A stretch of 64,000 nucleotides of DNA, taken from positions 33,037 to 97,036 of the forward strand of contig MU859198.1 in NCBI GenBank assembly GCA_033297205.1, read 5' to 3'. The translations under genes were made by a program, and so were the position numbers. Source of the stretch: Pseudoneurospora amorphoporcata (taxonomy: Eukaryota; Ascomycota; Sordariomycetes; Sordariales; Sordariaceae). Of this stretch, positions 11,493 to 19,841 are shown one piece after another. The notes under the pieces are model-generated. The model was not told the origin of the DNA. It ran no database searches and saw only the letters and a program-made list of their open reading frames with translations. Each line of letters begins with the position of its first letter. The stretch's first letter is position 1.

Positions 11493-14369
11493 CTAATCCA
11501 GAACTTGAGGCTGATCCTGATACTGATCCTGAACCTGAGCCTGAGGCTGACTTTGACCCTGCTGAACTTGAGGTTGACCTAGAGCTACAGCTTGGTGCTG
11601 GGCCTGGTTGTGAGCCTGAGCGAGAGCTAAGCGCTGGTTGCGAAGCTGAGGGTGGTTTTGCGCTCGAAGCTGAGGCTGACTTTGACCCTGCTGAACTTGA
11701 GTTTGACCTAGAGCTGCAGCTTGGTGCTGGCCCTGGTTGTGAGCCTGCGCGAGAGCTAAGCGCTGGTTGCGAAGCTGAGACTGGTTTTGAGCTCGACGCT
11801 GGTTGTCAGGGTGAGGCGGATTTTGAAGGGGAGTTCTACGCCGATGATGAACCGGGCCCAGATATTCAATATCAAATTGTTGTTGAGCTTGAGTCTGAGC
11901 CTGTTGCTGAACCTGTTGCTGATCCTGTTGCTGATCCTGTTGCGGAACCTGTTGCTGAACCTGTTGCTGAGCCTGAATCTCAGGCAAAGTCGGACGCCGA
12001 GCTTGAGCTAGAGCTTGAGCCCGAGCCGAAGCAAGACTCGGAACCGGAGATTGAGCCAGAGCTTGAGCCCGAGCCGGAGCAAAACTCGGAACCGGAGATT
12101 GAATCTGATGAGGTTGACTCGGAGCTAGAGGTCGATACTGAGCCTGATCTTGAGGTTGATACGGAGCTTGAGTCTGAGGCAGAGGCAGACCCTGAGCCTG
12201 AGCTGCTCGGGCCTGATTGTAAGTCTGATTATATTGAGCCTGAGCCAGCGCCACATTGTTAGTCTGACGCAAAGTTGTTAGGGCTTGGTTGTAAGCCTCA
12301 TATCTAGCCTGACCCTGAGCCGCATTGATAGTCTGGGTTAGGTCTAGAGCCGGGTTCATTTTTCGAGCCATAACCTGAGCCTGACGCAGAATCGCACGCT
12401 CAGCATCGTTAAAAGCCAGTTCTTCGGCCTCAGCCAGAGCCTGGGCCGGGTTGGGCGCCCAAGCCAGAGCAGTTGCCTGAGCCTCAATGTACCCGTCCGT
12501 TATACTCTGAGGCCCAGCCCGAGTCAGAACCTCACGCGCAGCCTGAGCCTGCACGTGAGTCGGAGCCTGAGCTAGAGGATGGCTGTGCTCAACCAGAACC
12601 TGCGCTCTGGCGAGAGCCTCAGCCCTAGCGCAAGCCTGCACATGTTCGGGAGGATCATGCTTGTCAAAGGGGCTGTTAGGGTACACGGGATCTGCAAATG
12701 GAGCCGAAGAGGAGGCTTGCTGCGGAGCTGGAGCCGGGGCATAGCCTTGAGCTGGAGCCGGGGCATAGCCTTGAGCTGGAGCCGGGGCATAGCCTTGAGC
12801 TGGAGCCGGGGCATAGCCTTGAGCTGGAGCCGGGGCATAGCCTTGAGCTGGAGCCTGAGTCGGAGGGTTAACCTGTGTCGGAGGTTTGACCTGAGCTTGC
12901 CTTGCTTCAGGACCACCGGGCCCATCATATAACGGCCGTCCCCATAGCGCGTTGCGATAAACAGAAGACTTCCTCTTGGACCTCTTGTGACCAGCGTTCG
13001 AGGCTGTCGGATTCCCAGACATCTGCGGATGGGCATTCGCGGCTGCGGCTGGATTCCCAGAATTCCCCATTTGAGGGGACCCAAGAGCCTGCTGCGGGTT
13101 GTGTCGTTGACCAGCGGCTTCACCTTGTTGTTGAAGTATTTGCCTTCCCGTCTGTTGCTGATTACGGCGGAAAAGTTCTAGCCTAGCAGTTTGACGTCTT
13201 GAGTATGTTTCCTCTTTCTGCGCATGCGTCTCCAAATGGAGGTGCATGAGAGGAGAATGAGCGCGGTGCAGGCACCAGTCCAGAGGACAAGTTTCCCACT
13301 CGACTCTCATGCCCAGCTGAGTCTCCGCGTATACCGGGTGATGCTGTAGCATGTGAGACTCAAAAGATAGGCGGTCGCCCAATGTGACTTGCGGCATGCA
13401 CTCTGGACACTGTTGTGTGTTGCCGTCGGGTGGCTCAAGGCTGTCACCAAAACCACCATGTCCAGAACCTGAACCTCCTCGTAGGCAGACATCAGCGTGC
13501 TTCGCATCATCATCGTCCACATCCTCCGCATCCTCCACATCCTCCACATCCTCCACATCCTCCACATCCTCCACATCCTCCACATCCTCATTGTCTGAAC
13601 CATCGAAGCCGGCCACTTCTGATCCTTCAACATTGCTGGCTTGCTCAACCACCTCCTCACAGGCCATCGCCATTGCCATCGTGAAATCGGTCATTTTGTG
13701 TGTGCCCCGCACATGTAAATAGAGTAACCTTGGGTTCCGTATAAAGCTGCAACCAGGAACGGGGCATTTGCGGCCCCCCAAGTGCTGGTATCGATGGTAT
13801 TGAGACAACTGTCTTTTTGTTCCCACCCAATTACAACCTTCGAAAGAGCACTTTTCTTTTTCTGCGTGAACCAAGCTTCGATGTTGAGAAAGCGCCTTCT
13901 CGTGGGCTTTCAGGACTTTGCAATCAGGCACGGTGCACTCGAGCCACTTGTGCACAGAGATTAGATGGCGATTCATATCATCCTTTAGTCCTGCAAACCG
14001 ACAATTGGCAACCTGACACCTCGTTTGTCCCCGGTGATGCTTTTTCAGATGCACTCTAATCGACCTTTGGCTGGGCCCGACGAATTCAATTTCGCAATCG
14101 ACTTTGGGGCACTGAAGGTACTTGTGCACATCTTTTAGATGGCTCCTCACATGAGCTGTTGATCCTGCGAACAGGCATTCTGGGGCCCGACATAACAGTT
14201 TTGCTGAGTGACGACCTTTCAAATGACGCCGAATCACCGGGATGTTAGCTCCCGCGAATTTGCAACCAGCCTCGGGGCACCCGATATACTTATGCACATC
14301 TTTTAGATGGATGTAGACGTCACGCTGGGATGCTACGAAGGAGCATTCATCAAAAAAATGACAATACAT
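11493..14369 (-). CDS. C2H2 array protein with long Gln/Ala-rich repeat region
   Basis: The open frame has 958 residues. Residues 2-240 form about eight consecutive fingers of the C-x4-C...H type (CPEAGCKFAGANIPVIRRHL is the second). Then come an Asp/Glu tract built from VED triplets (13583-13521) and two more finger-like motifs (CPECMPQ; CPLDWC). The rest is a low-complexity Gln/Ala/Pro region with tandem repeats. The first ATG is at 14369, right before finger 1. A good intron (14437-14381; donor GTAAGC, branch GCTAAC, acceptor ACCAG) would join an upstream acidic exon in frame, so the true N-terminus is uncertain. The frame ends in TAG but stays coherent beyond it. It may be a nuclear DNA- or RNA-binding protein; no known family was recognised. 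Confidence 0.6.
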   Translation of the reverse strand: MYCHFFDECSFVASQRDVYIHLKDVHKYIGCPEAGCKFAGANIPVIRRHLKGRHSAKLLCRAPECLFAGSTAHVRSHLKDVHKYLQCPKVDCEIEFVGPSQRSIRVHLKKHHRGQTRCQVANCRFAGLKDDMNRHLISVHKWLECTVPDCKVLKAHEKALSQHRSLVHAEKEKCSFEGCNWVGTKRQLSQYHRYQHLGGRKCPVPGCSFIRNPRLLYLHVRGTHKMTDFTMAMAMACEEVVEQASNVEGSEVAGFDGSDNEDVEDVEDVEDVEDVEDVEDAEDVDDDDAKHADVCLRGGSGSGHGGFGDSLEPPDGNTQQCPECMPQVTLGDRLSFESHMLQHHPVYAETQLGMRVEWETCPLDWCLHRAHSPLMHLHLETHAQKEETYSRRQTARLELFRRNQQQTGRQILQQQGEAAGQRHNPQQALGSPQMGNSGNPAAAANAHPQMSGNPTASNAGHKRSKRKSSVYRNALWGRPLYDGPGGPEARQAQVKPPTQVNPPTQAPAQGYAPAPAQGYAPAPAQGYAPAPAQGYAPAPAQGYAPAPAPQQASSSAPFADPVYPNSPFDKHDPPEHVQACARAEALARAQVLVEHSHPLAQAPTHVQAQAAREVLTRAGPQSITDGYIEAQATALAWAPNPAQALAEAEELAFNDAERAILRQAQVMARKMNPALDLTQTINAAQGQARYEAYNQALTTLRQTNNVALAQAQYNQTYNQARAAQAQGLPLPQTQAPYQPQDQAQYRPLAPSQPHQIQSPVPSFAPARAQALAQSPVPSLASARAQALAQARRPTLPEIQAQQQVQQQVPQQDQQQDQQQVQQQAQTQAQQQFDIEYLGPVHHRRRTPLQNPPHPDNQRRAQNQSQLRNQRLALAQAHNQGQHQAAALGQTQVQQGQSQPQLRAQNHPQLRNQRLALAQAHNQAQHQAVALGQPQVQQGQSQPQAQVQDQYQDQPQVLD
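11541..11798. repeat. 129-base tandem duplication in the C2H2 gene
   Basis: Two adjacent copies (11541-11669 and 11670-11798) differ by a few substitutions. On the minus strand each encodes a 43-residue Gln/Ala unit containing LRNQRLALAQAHNQ. The unit length is a multiple of three, so the frame is kept. Confidence 0.8.
12725..12854. repeat. 24-base tandem repeat, five copies
   Basis: Unit GAGCTGGAGCCGGGGCATAG plus CCTT repeats exactly at 12725, 12749, 12773, 12797 and 12821, followed by a partial unit. On the minus strand it encodes repeats of the octapeptide APAQGYAP within the C2H2 protein. Near-perfect identity suggests recent expansion. Confidence 0.9.
13521..13583. repeat. 9-base tandem repeat, seven units
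   Basis: Seven ATCCTCCAC/ATCCTCCGC units encode an (Glu-Asp-Val)n tract on the minus strand, between the finger array and the Gln-rich part of the C2H2 protein. Confidence 0.9.
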
Positions 14370-14437
14370 GATGCCATTAGCTGGTTCGAAGTTAGCACAA
14401 TCTTGAATAGCTAGTCATCAATGGTAGTCGTGCTTAC

Positions 14438-14720
14438 CGCCTTCCACATCATCAACCTGGTCCTGCTCTTTCTGATCCTCCTTCTTCGCGTTAGACTTCC
14501 TCCGCGTTGCGCTGCTTCCTTGCTGCGAAGATGTTGTTGAAGAAGAATGTTCATCGGACTCATTATCGCCATCATCCGAATCCTCCTCAGGATAATCAGC
14601 ACCTTCCTGATCATCCTCATCATCGCCATCACCCCACTGTTCTGCACCTCCCCTCAGCGACACCAAATAGTGCGAATCGTCCTCATCCCACTTCCAATCC
14701 CTGTAGTGGCCCTGGCGCTT
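14438..14720 (-). other. acidic open exon without ATG, between mbp1 and the C2H2 gene
   Basis: From the mbp1 TAG (14723-14721) the same frame is open to a TGA at 14420-14418, without any in-frame ATG. The translation looks coded: HYRDWKWDEDDSHYLVS, then a long Asp/Glu/Ser/Gln stretch and a Lys-rich end. At 14437 a GTAAGC donor with a branch site and an ACCAG acceptor at 14382-14381 would join it in phase to the C2H2 frame. It could be the 5' part of the C2H2 gene fed by an unseen upstream exon, a C-terminal extension of Mbp1 if its TAG is bypassed, or both. Confidence 0.5.
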
Positions 14721-15362
14721 CTAATGCACGACGCCCTCCACGCCACCCAAGAACCTCCTCACCCTTGCAATCTCCAACTCGGGCTTTTCACTTTCAACCG
14801 CCCTCGTCAGCGTATCCAGCAGGGCCTCGACTTCGATCTCGGGCCTTCTGGTGCAAAGGCTTACCAGTCGTCGGTACTTGAGCTCTTTTTCCTTGCTTTG
14901 TGCCTGCAACGCCGCCACCGCCTGTCGCGTTTGGCTGGACCTGGCCCGTAGAGCCTTGATTCTGGCCTTGAGCACAGCGGCACTCGGCAGACCAGGTCGG
15001 CTGGCTGGGTCCAATGCTTTGGGTGACTGCGTCTTGACGATTTCCAACGCCGACTCGAGTTCCATCTCCCAAGCGTTGGCGGAAGCAACGTCCAGCCGAC
15101 CGTGACGCTGTTCGAGTTCGATGAGGATCTGCTCTTCTTCCTCAGATGCGCGGTTGAAGTTGACAATCTTCTGCTTCGCCAGTTGCTGGGCCTTGAGCTT
15201 TTCTTGCAGGGACTCGAGGGTGCGGCGGGCGTCGCCGACTTGCGAGGACGTGATGCGGAGTTGGGAGTGGAGGGTGTCGATCGACTCTTGCTTCTTCTTG
15301 AGCTCATTTTGAAAGATGGAAGTGGATTCACCGATGAGGTGAGTGATGGCTAGGTTCGTGTT

Positions 15363-15423
<61 letters not shown>

Positions 15424-17333
15424 TACAGTTGACGAGCTCGTCACTGGTCTCGCGGCTCTTATGTCCACTGCCAGCCGTGGCACTGTTTTTCTCTTCAGCC
15501 TGATCACCGTTGGTTTCGGCGTCGGCAATACCGATTCCAAAATCGAGCGGTTTCAGGTTGGCTCGGTTAGGGATTGTCGGATCAGCGCCCACTTCCAGGA
15601 GCTGGGAAATGATGCTGCGGTTCCCGACGCGCGCAGCAACGTTGAGCGCTGTATCGCCACTGTTATCTTGAGCATTGACGATCTCGCTCATGAAGCGGCC
15701 AATGCCCATTCGACGTCCTTTCCTATCGCCGACGCCGTTCTCCTGACTATTTGGAGCACTGCCCTGGCGGACCACCCATTCCAGAAGGCTCTCAAGGTAG
15801 TATCGACTGGCATAATGGCGGCCTTTGACCGCGCTGGTGACGGCAATGTGATGCAAAACGGTGCGGCCCTTGTCGTCTGTCACGTCGAGAGTGCAGCCAA
15901 GGAGATCGAGAAGCTCGGGGAAAGTGTTGTTCTCCATCGAGTTGGTGACGGTGCAGGCGCGCATGAGGGCAGTCTCTCCACAGGCATTGACGCGCCGCGG
16001 GTTTGCTCCTGCGTTGATAAGTGCTCGCAGAAGCGGCATCCGCGAAAGGGTAGCGGCCCAATGAAGGGCCGTGTGACTCTGGGCGTCGATGGGGGAGTCC
16101 AGCGCCTGGGGAGACACATTGCAAAGAGCAGCTTGTATGGCCTCGTCGGGGCCATTGCCATCCATAAAGAGGCCCATCAGAAGGTTGCGCTTGGCTTCCG
16201 CATCGGCGCTGTTGTCATGGGGCAACGGCCGCAGCGGACCACGGGCAAACGAGGCCTCGCCATCATTAGCAGTAGTAGTCTGTTCGTAGGTGAAGGAATT
16301 GTTGGGCTCGGTGGGAGAGGCAGCGTCTCCGTTAGCAACATTTGCAGCATTGTAGGAATCGAGAGGCTGGTAACCCGGGGTTTGGCCGCTAAAGCTCCCA
16401 GCGGGGGTGACAACTCTTTGGCGCTTCCTAGGGGGTTGTTCAAGACCACCGTCACCAGTCATGATGGGTTGCGTATTTTGAGAGCCAAAGCCCGAATCGC
16501 CGCCGTTCTGTGTCTGGGTTGCGTATTCGGTCGAAACAAGGCTTTGCTGGGAGTTGGGGAACTCAGCGCCGTCCTGCATCGAAGACTGGCGGTTGAAGCT
16601 GGGAGCGCGGCTGGGACCGGTGCGGTTTCTAGGCGCAGGGGAATCGAAGCGGGCCTTGGTTATGGCAGCCACTGCGGTCGAGGCGGTGGCCGAGATGTTC
16701 TTGAAGAAGGTGCCGGTGGAGCCGATGGCGCGGTTCTCTTGTGAGCTGGCGTTGTACATGCGCTTCCTCTGTGCGGCCATGGCCTGTTCCTTGGTGGGGG
16801 TATTATCATCAACGTTTCCTGCCTCGCCCTCGTGCCCCCTGTTGTGTGTCAGGAGTTTGGACAGCAGCTCCTCAACGCCGTATTGGCGGCAGACCTGGAG
16901 GCCGCGTTCGAAGGGGATCCAAGTGCCCTGGTATTTGCCGTAACCGCCCTGGACCTTTTCGTGTTCGCCAATCTGGATTTCCTTTTCGAGGATCTTGGTG
17001 CGCCGTCCCTTGTCGATGTTTGCAACCTTGAGGATCTGTGTGGCGTTGACCCAGCCGTCTTTTTGTCGGCGCATGACGGCGACGTTGTTGACCTCCATTT
17101 CATAGACGCCGACTCCTGAGTAAGTGGCCTGTACGTGTTAGTCGGGGCACCCTTCTTCTCGTCAAAAGAGAACTCACCGAGTAGATGGTGGGCACGGCAT
17201 GGTCGTTGTGTAGCCGGTTGGGCGGATCGGTGTACTGTCTGTAGACTGACTGGGAGGATTGGCTCATGGAGAAGGACTGTTGGGAAGAAGGTTGCGACTG
17301 TTGCGAGGCGCCGGCCAGTTGTGGTGGAGGCAT
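14721..17333 (-). CDS. mbp1: APSES cell-cycle transcription factor, Mbp1/Res-like
   Basis: Three exons (17333-17178, 17128-15427, 15349-14721) give 828 residues. Intron 1 splices IYS to ATYSGVGVYEMEVN, restoring the KilA-N/APSES DNA-binding domain (about 50-150, with GWVNATQILKVA). Ankyrin repeats lie at about 385-570 (HTALHWAATLSRMPLLRALI; DTALNVAARVGNRSIISQLL). The C-terminus is a long coiled coil ending VRRFLGGVEGVVH. Mbp1 binds MCB-type sites and, with Swi6-type partners, drives G1/S genes in the nucleus. Intron 2 is 77 bases, of which 56 are T. The TAG stop is followed by 100 further open codons in frame. The divergent LYR-like gene starts about 1.2 kb upstream. Confidence 0.92.
15366..15421. 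repeat. poly(A)/poly(T) tract of 56 bases inside mbp1 intron 2
   Basis: An uninterrupted A run on the plus strand (T on the coding strand) fills nearly all of the intron between the GTAAG donor and the GCTAACACGAACCTAG branch and acceptor end. Confidence 0.95.
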
Positions 17334-18550
17334 ATTGACTGTATGATAAGGTATGCGGTGATGGTAAAGAATGCGTCTATCACTGCTGAACAAGTGGTGT
17401 TTGGTAGAGCTGTTGGTTTGCGTCGGTATGTGCTGTTGTGTGGTACAGCCGTCTTTAGGTACTTATGGCCCGCCGGAGCGAGGAGATTGGACCACAACAA
17501 GTCGTCGAAAAGAGAAGCAGCGAGCAGATTGGAGTTGGGACGTGGCGTGGCTACCTAAGTAGGGGTACCTACCTCTACCTAGCGAGAGCCAGTTGGTGAC
17601 TACCCGCTGGCGTTGGTAAGGTATGTAGAACAAGGGAAGGTAGAGGTACTGGACCGAATGGAAATTGCTGTCGCGAGTCCCTCCTACCGTCCAGAGTGCT
17701 TGGGTACCTAGTTCAAGTAGAGGGAAGGCGCAATGGGGAGAAGATGGACTGCCCGATGGGGGATGCGGTCGTCGACAATTGGCAGGAACTGGGGGTTAAA
17801 TACCACGGCGTCGCAACTGAAAGATGAATGACGACGTTTGTTCCTTGTTCGCCATTTCAATTAAAAGGTCGACGTGTTGGTTTCGTGTTTGTTGCGCGAA
17901 ATTGCCTGTGCGTCGGGCGCTACATGAAAGATTCAGCGCCTGGTCACGGGGTCCTCTTGTATTACGCGTCATGGAATACAAGCTGGGTAACAAACATGAG
18001 CGTATGCCAACTCAACGACGCAAGAGTGATCACTTCACGAACTGGATAATTGCAAAAAGAGAAATCATGTCATACTGCTTTTGCTAATAAATATTCCTGT
18101 AATATTGCGGTCTTTGTTATAAGTATTGCACAGGAACCAGTCGCAAGCGAACTGTATCATTTTTGTCCCGACATTTCTCTACCTAGGTACTTTCAGTACT
18201 TGGTGACCATCCAAAGATCCACGCAAAAACCGCCCCGTCTCAGGTAAGTATCTGCGTAGCCAAGATGTACAGGTGGATGGACTGTGACCAATCGGTTGAT
18301 CACACGGATTGTCTTGGCAAAAATGATACAGTTTCCTGGCTAAAGACATGGATGAAAGGTGTAAGATACACTTGCGGGTATGTAATAAAATCATTTAGCG
18401 ACCGTCGTCATTGTGTCCGGCAAAGATAAGGATTTATCAGTTGCTTATCGGACCTTTTCTTGTCAATGAATACCTATCGACAACTTGCACCTTGCACCGT
18501 CATTATCTACCTTAATTCTCCAAAACCACAAACCACCACGACCATATATA
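17334..18550. other. divergent promoter region (mbp1 / LYR-like gene)
   Basis: This 1.2 kb region contains several TAGGTACCTA-like motifs (about 17551-17580, 17702-17710, 18179-18190). Its second half is moderately AT-rich. Small open frames are unsupported. I could not identify MCB or other factor sites with confidence. Confidence 0.5.
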
Positions 18551-19675
18551 ATGTCCCGCCCACCGCCAACCACAACCACAACCACAACCCTCCACCTCTA
18601 CCGCCACCTCCTCCGCGAATCCTCCTACCTGCCGGTCCTCATCCGCCCCTTCTTCGACGAGCGCATCACCACCCGTTTCCGCGCCCACCGGTCCGACCCC
18701 TCGGCCTCGCAGTCTGCCCAGACCGCCTCGCGCCTCAAACGCGCCCACCACGACCTGCGCTACCTCCGCGCCGCCAACGCCGGCGACCTCCCGCGCATGC
18801 GCCGCGTCCTGCTGTTGGCATTCGGCCGCACAGGCGCCAAACGCCGCCAGCTGCTCACCGATCTTTTACAGCCCGACACGCCCACCAGCGACGCCGAGCT
18901 CGAGAAGTACATCAACAAGGCCCGCAACATCGTCCAGCAGGGCAGGAAACCCGACTGGCTGGATAACTGGGACACGGACAAACTCAAGGCCTTTGTGCGG
19001 TCGCAGGTCGGCGACGCGCCGCCTGTCATCAACCAGCCGAGGACGCAGATTACCAATCTCCAGCTTACGCCGGAGCGGGCGGTGCCCAAGGAGAATATCT
19101 GGGGAAAGGAGCTGAACGAGAAAGTTAAGCGGACCAAGTTGAAGGTCAAGTATAAGCAGGTTGCCGAAAAGGTGTTGCCGCCGGTGCCGAGGGAGGAGTG
19201 GGAGTTGTTGAGGGATTTGGTCAACAAGAAGGAGGAGTGGGAGGTTCCTAGTAGACGAAGAAGCGTGGGGACAGTGAAAGAGCATGTGTCAGAAGAGGAA
19301 AAGGAGGCGGCAGCGGTGCTAGATTGGGACTGGAGGAGATATGCGACCCAGCCGATTTGGAAGGTGGACAGGCAGAAGAGCAGGAGGAATATGCTGTTGA
19401 GCGGGCAGGTCGAGGAGCACCTCCCGTTCGGCGAGCAAAAGGCGATTAATTGCCATCGGTATACGCCGAGGCTGTGGAGGAGGACGTTGGAACAGGTGTG
19501 GAGGATGACGGCGGTTATGGAGAGGAAGAAGGACGGCAAGGGGTGGGCGATTGAATGGGGAATGAAAAAGTATGAGCCGCCCCAGGCCGCGGCGGCGGAT
19601 CTGCTCGAGTTTTTCGAGGGCGCGCCCGTGAGAGAGATGGATCCCAGGAAATCCAAAAAGGGGAAGAAGCAGTGA
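18551..19675 (+). CDS. LYR-motif protein, Cup1-like (mitochondrial)
   Basis: Single exon, 374 residues from ATG 18551; the in-frame codon at 18485 is not ATG-initiated. After a Pro/Thr-rich start comes the LYR signature LHLYRHLLRESSYLP and the helical Arg-rich segment expected of the LYRM fold, up to about residue 110. The rest (for example GRKPDWLDNWDTDKLKAFVR, and YTPRLWRRTLEQVW) resembles fungal Cup1-like LYR proteins. LYR proteins act in mitochondrial complex assembly and Fe-S delivery, usually with acyl-carrier protein. The exact partner here is unknown. A basic C-terminus (KSKKGKKQ) ends it. It converges on the nucleotidase gene. Confidence 0.7.
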   Translation: MSRPPPTTTTTTTLHLYRHLLRESSYLPVLIRPFFDERITTRFRAHRSDPSASQSAQTASRLKRAHHDLRYLRAANAGDLPRMRRVLLLAFGRTGAKRRQLLTDLLQPDTPTSDAELEKYINKARNIVQQGRKPDWLDNWDTDKLKAFVRSQVGDAPPVINQPRTQITNLQLTPERAVPKENIWGKELNEKVKRTKLKVKYKQVAEKVLPPVPREEWELLRDLVNKKEEWEVPSRRRSVGTVKEHVSEEEKEAAAVLDWDWRRYATQPIWKVDRQKSRRNMLLSGQVEEHLPFGEQKAINCHRYTPRLWRRTLEQVWRMTAVMERKKDGKGWAIEWGMKKYEPPQAAAADLLEFFEGAPVREMDPRKSKKGKKQ

Positions 19676-19841
19676 TTAAGGTCCGTCCGTCCGTGGTTGA
19701 TGATGGATGGATGGAAATAAAGGCAGCAGCTCAACTTGTAGAAAAATGATACCCGAGCACACACACAATCACGGTCACAAGCACCACATTGGATTCAACG
19801 GTAAGTATGATCATTGGGTATAGCATCACCTCATACATACA

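Noticed and set aside
14721..14774. 51-base alternative intron removing the Mbp1 TAG
   Set aside because: The GTGAGG donor and CCAG acceptor keep the frame, but there is no branch-site match and the removed residues (VRRFLGGVEGVV) look conserved in Mbp1 proteins. It was kept only as a possibility in the findings.
15461..16744. Long plus-strand frame (427 codons) antisense to mbp1
   Set aside because: It exactly overlaps the conserved ankyrin-coding exon and has no domain. It is a shadow of GC-biased codons.
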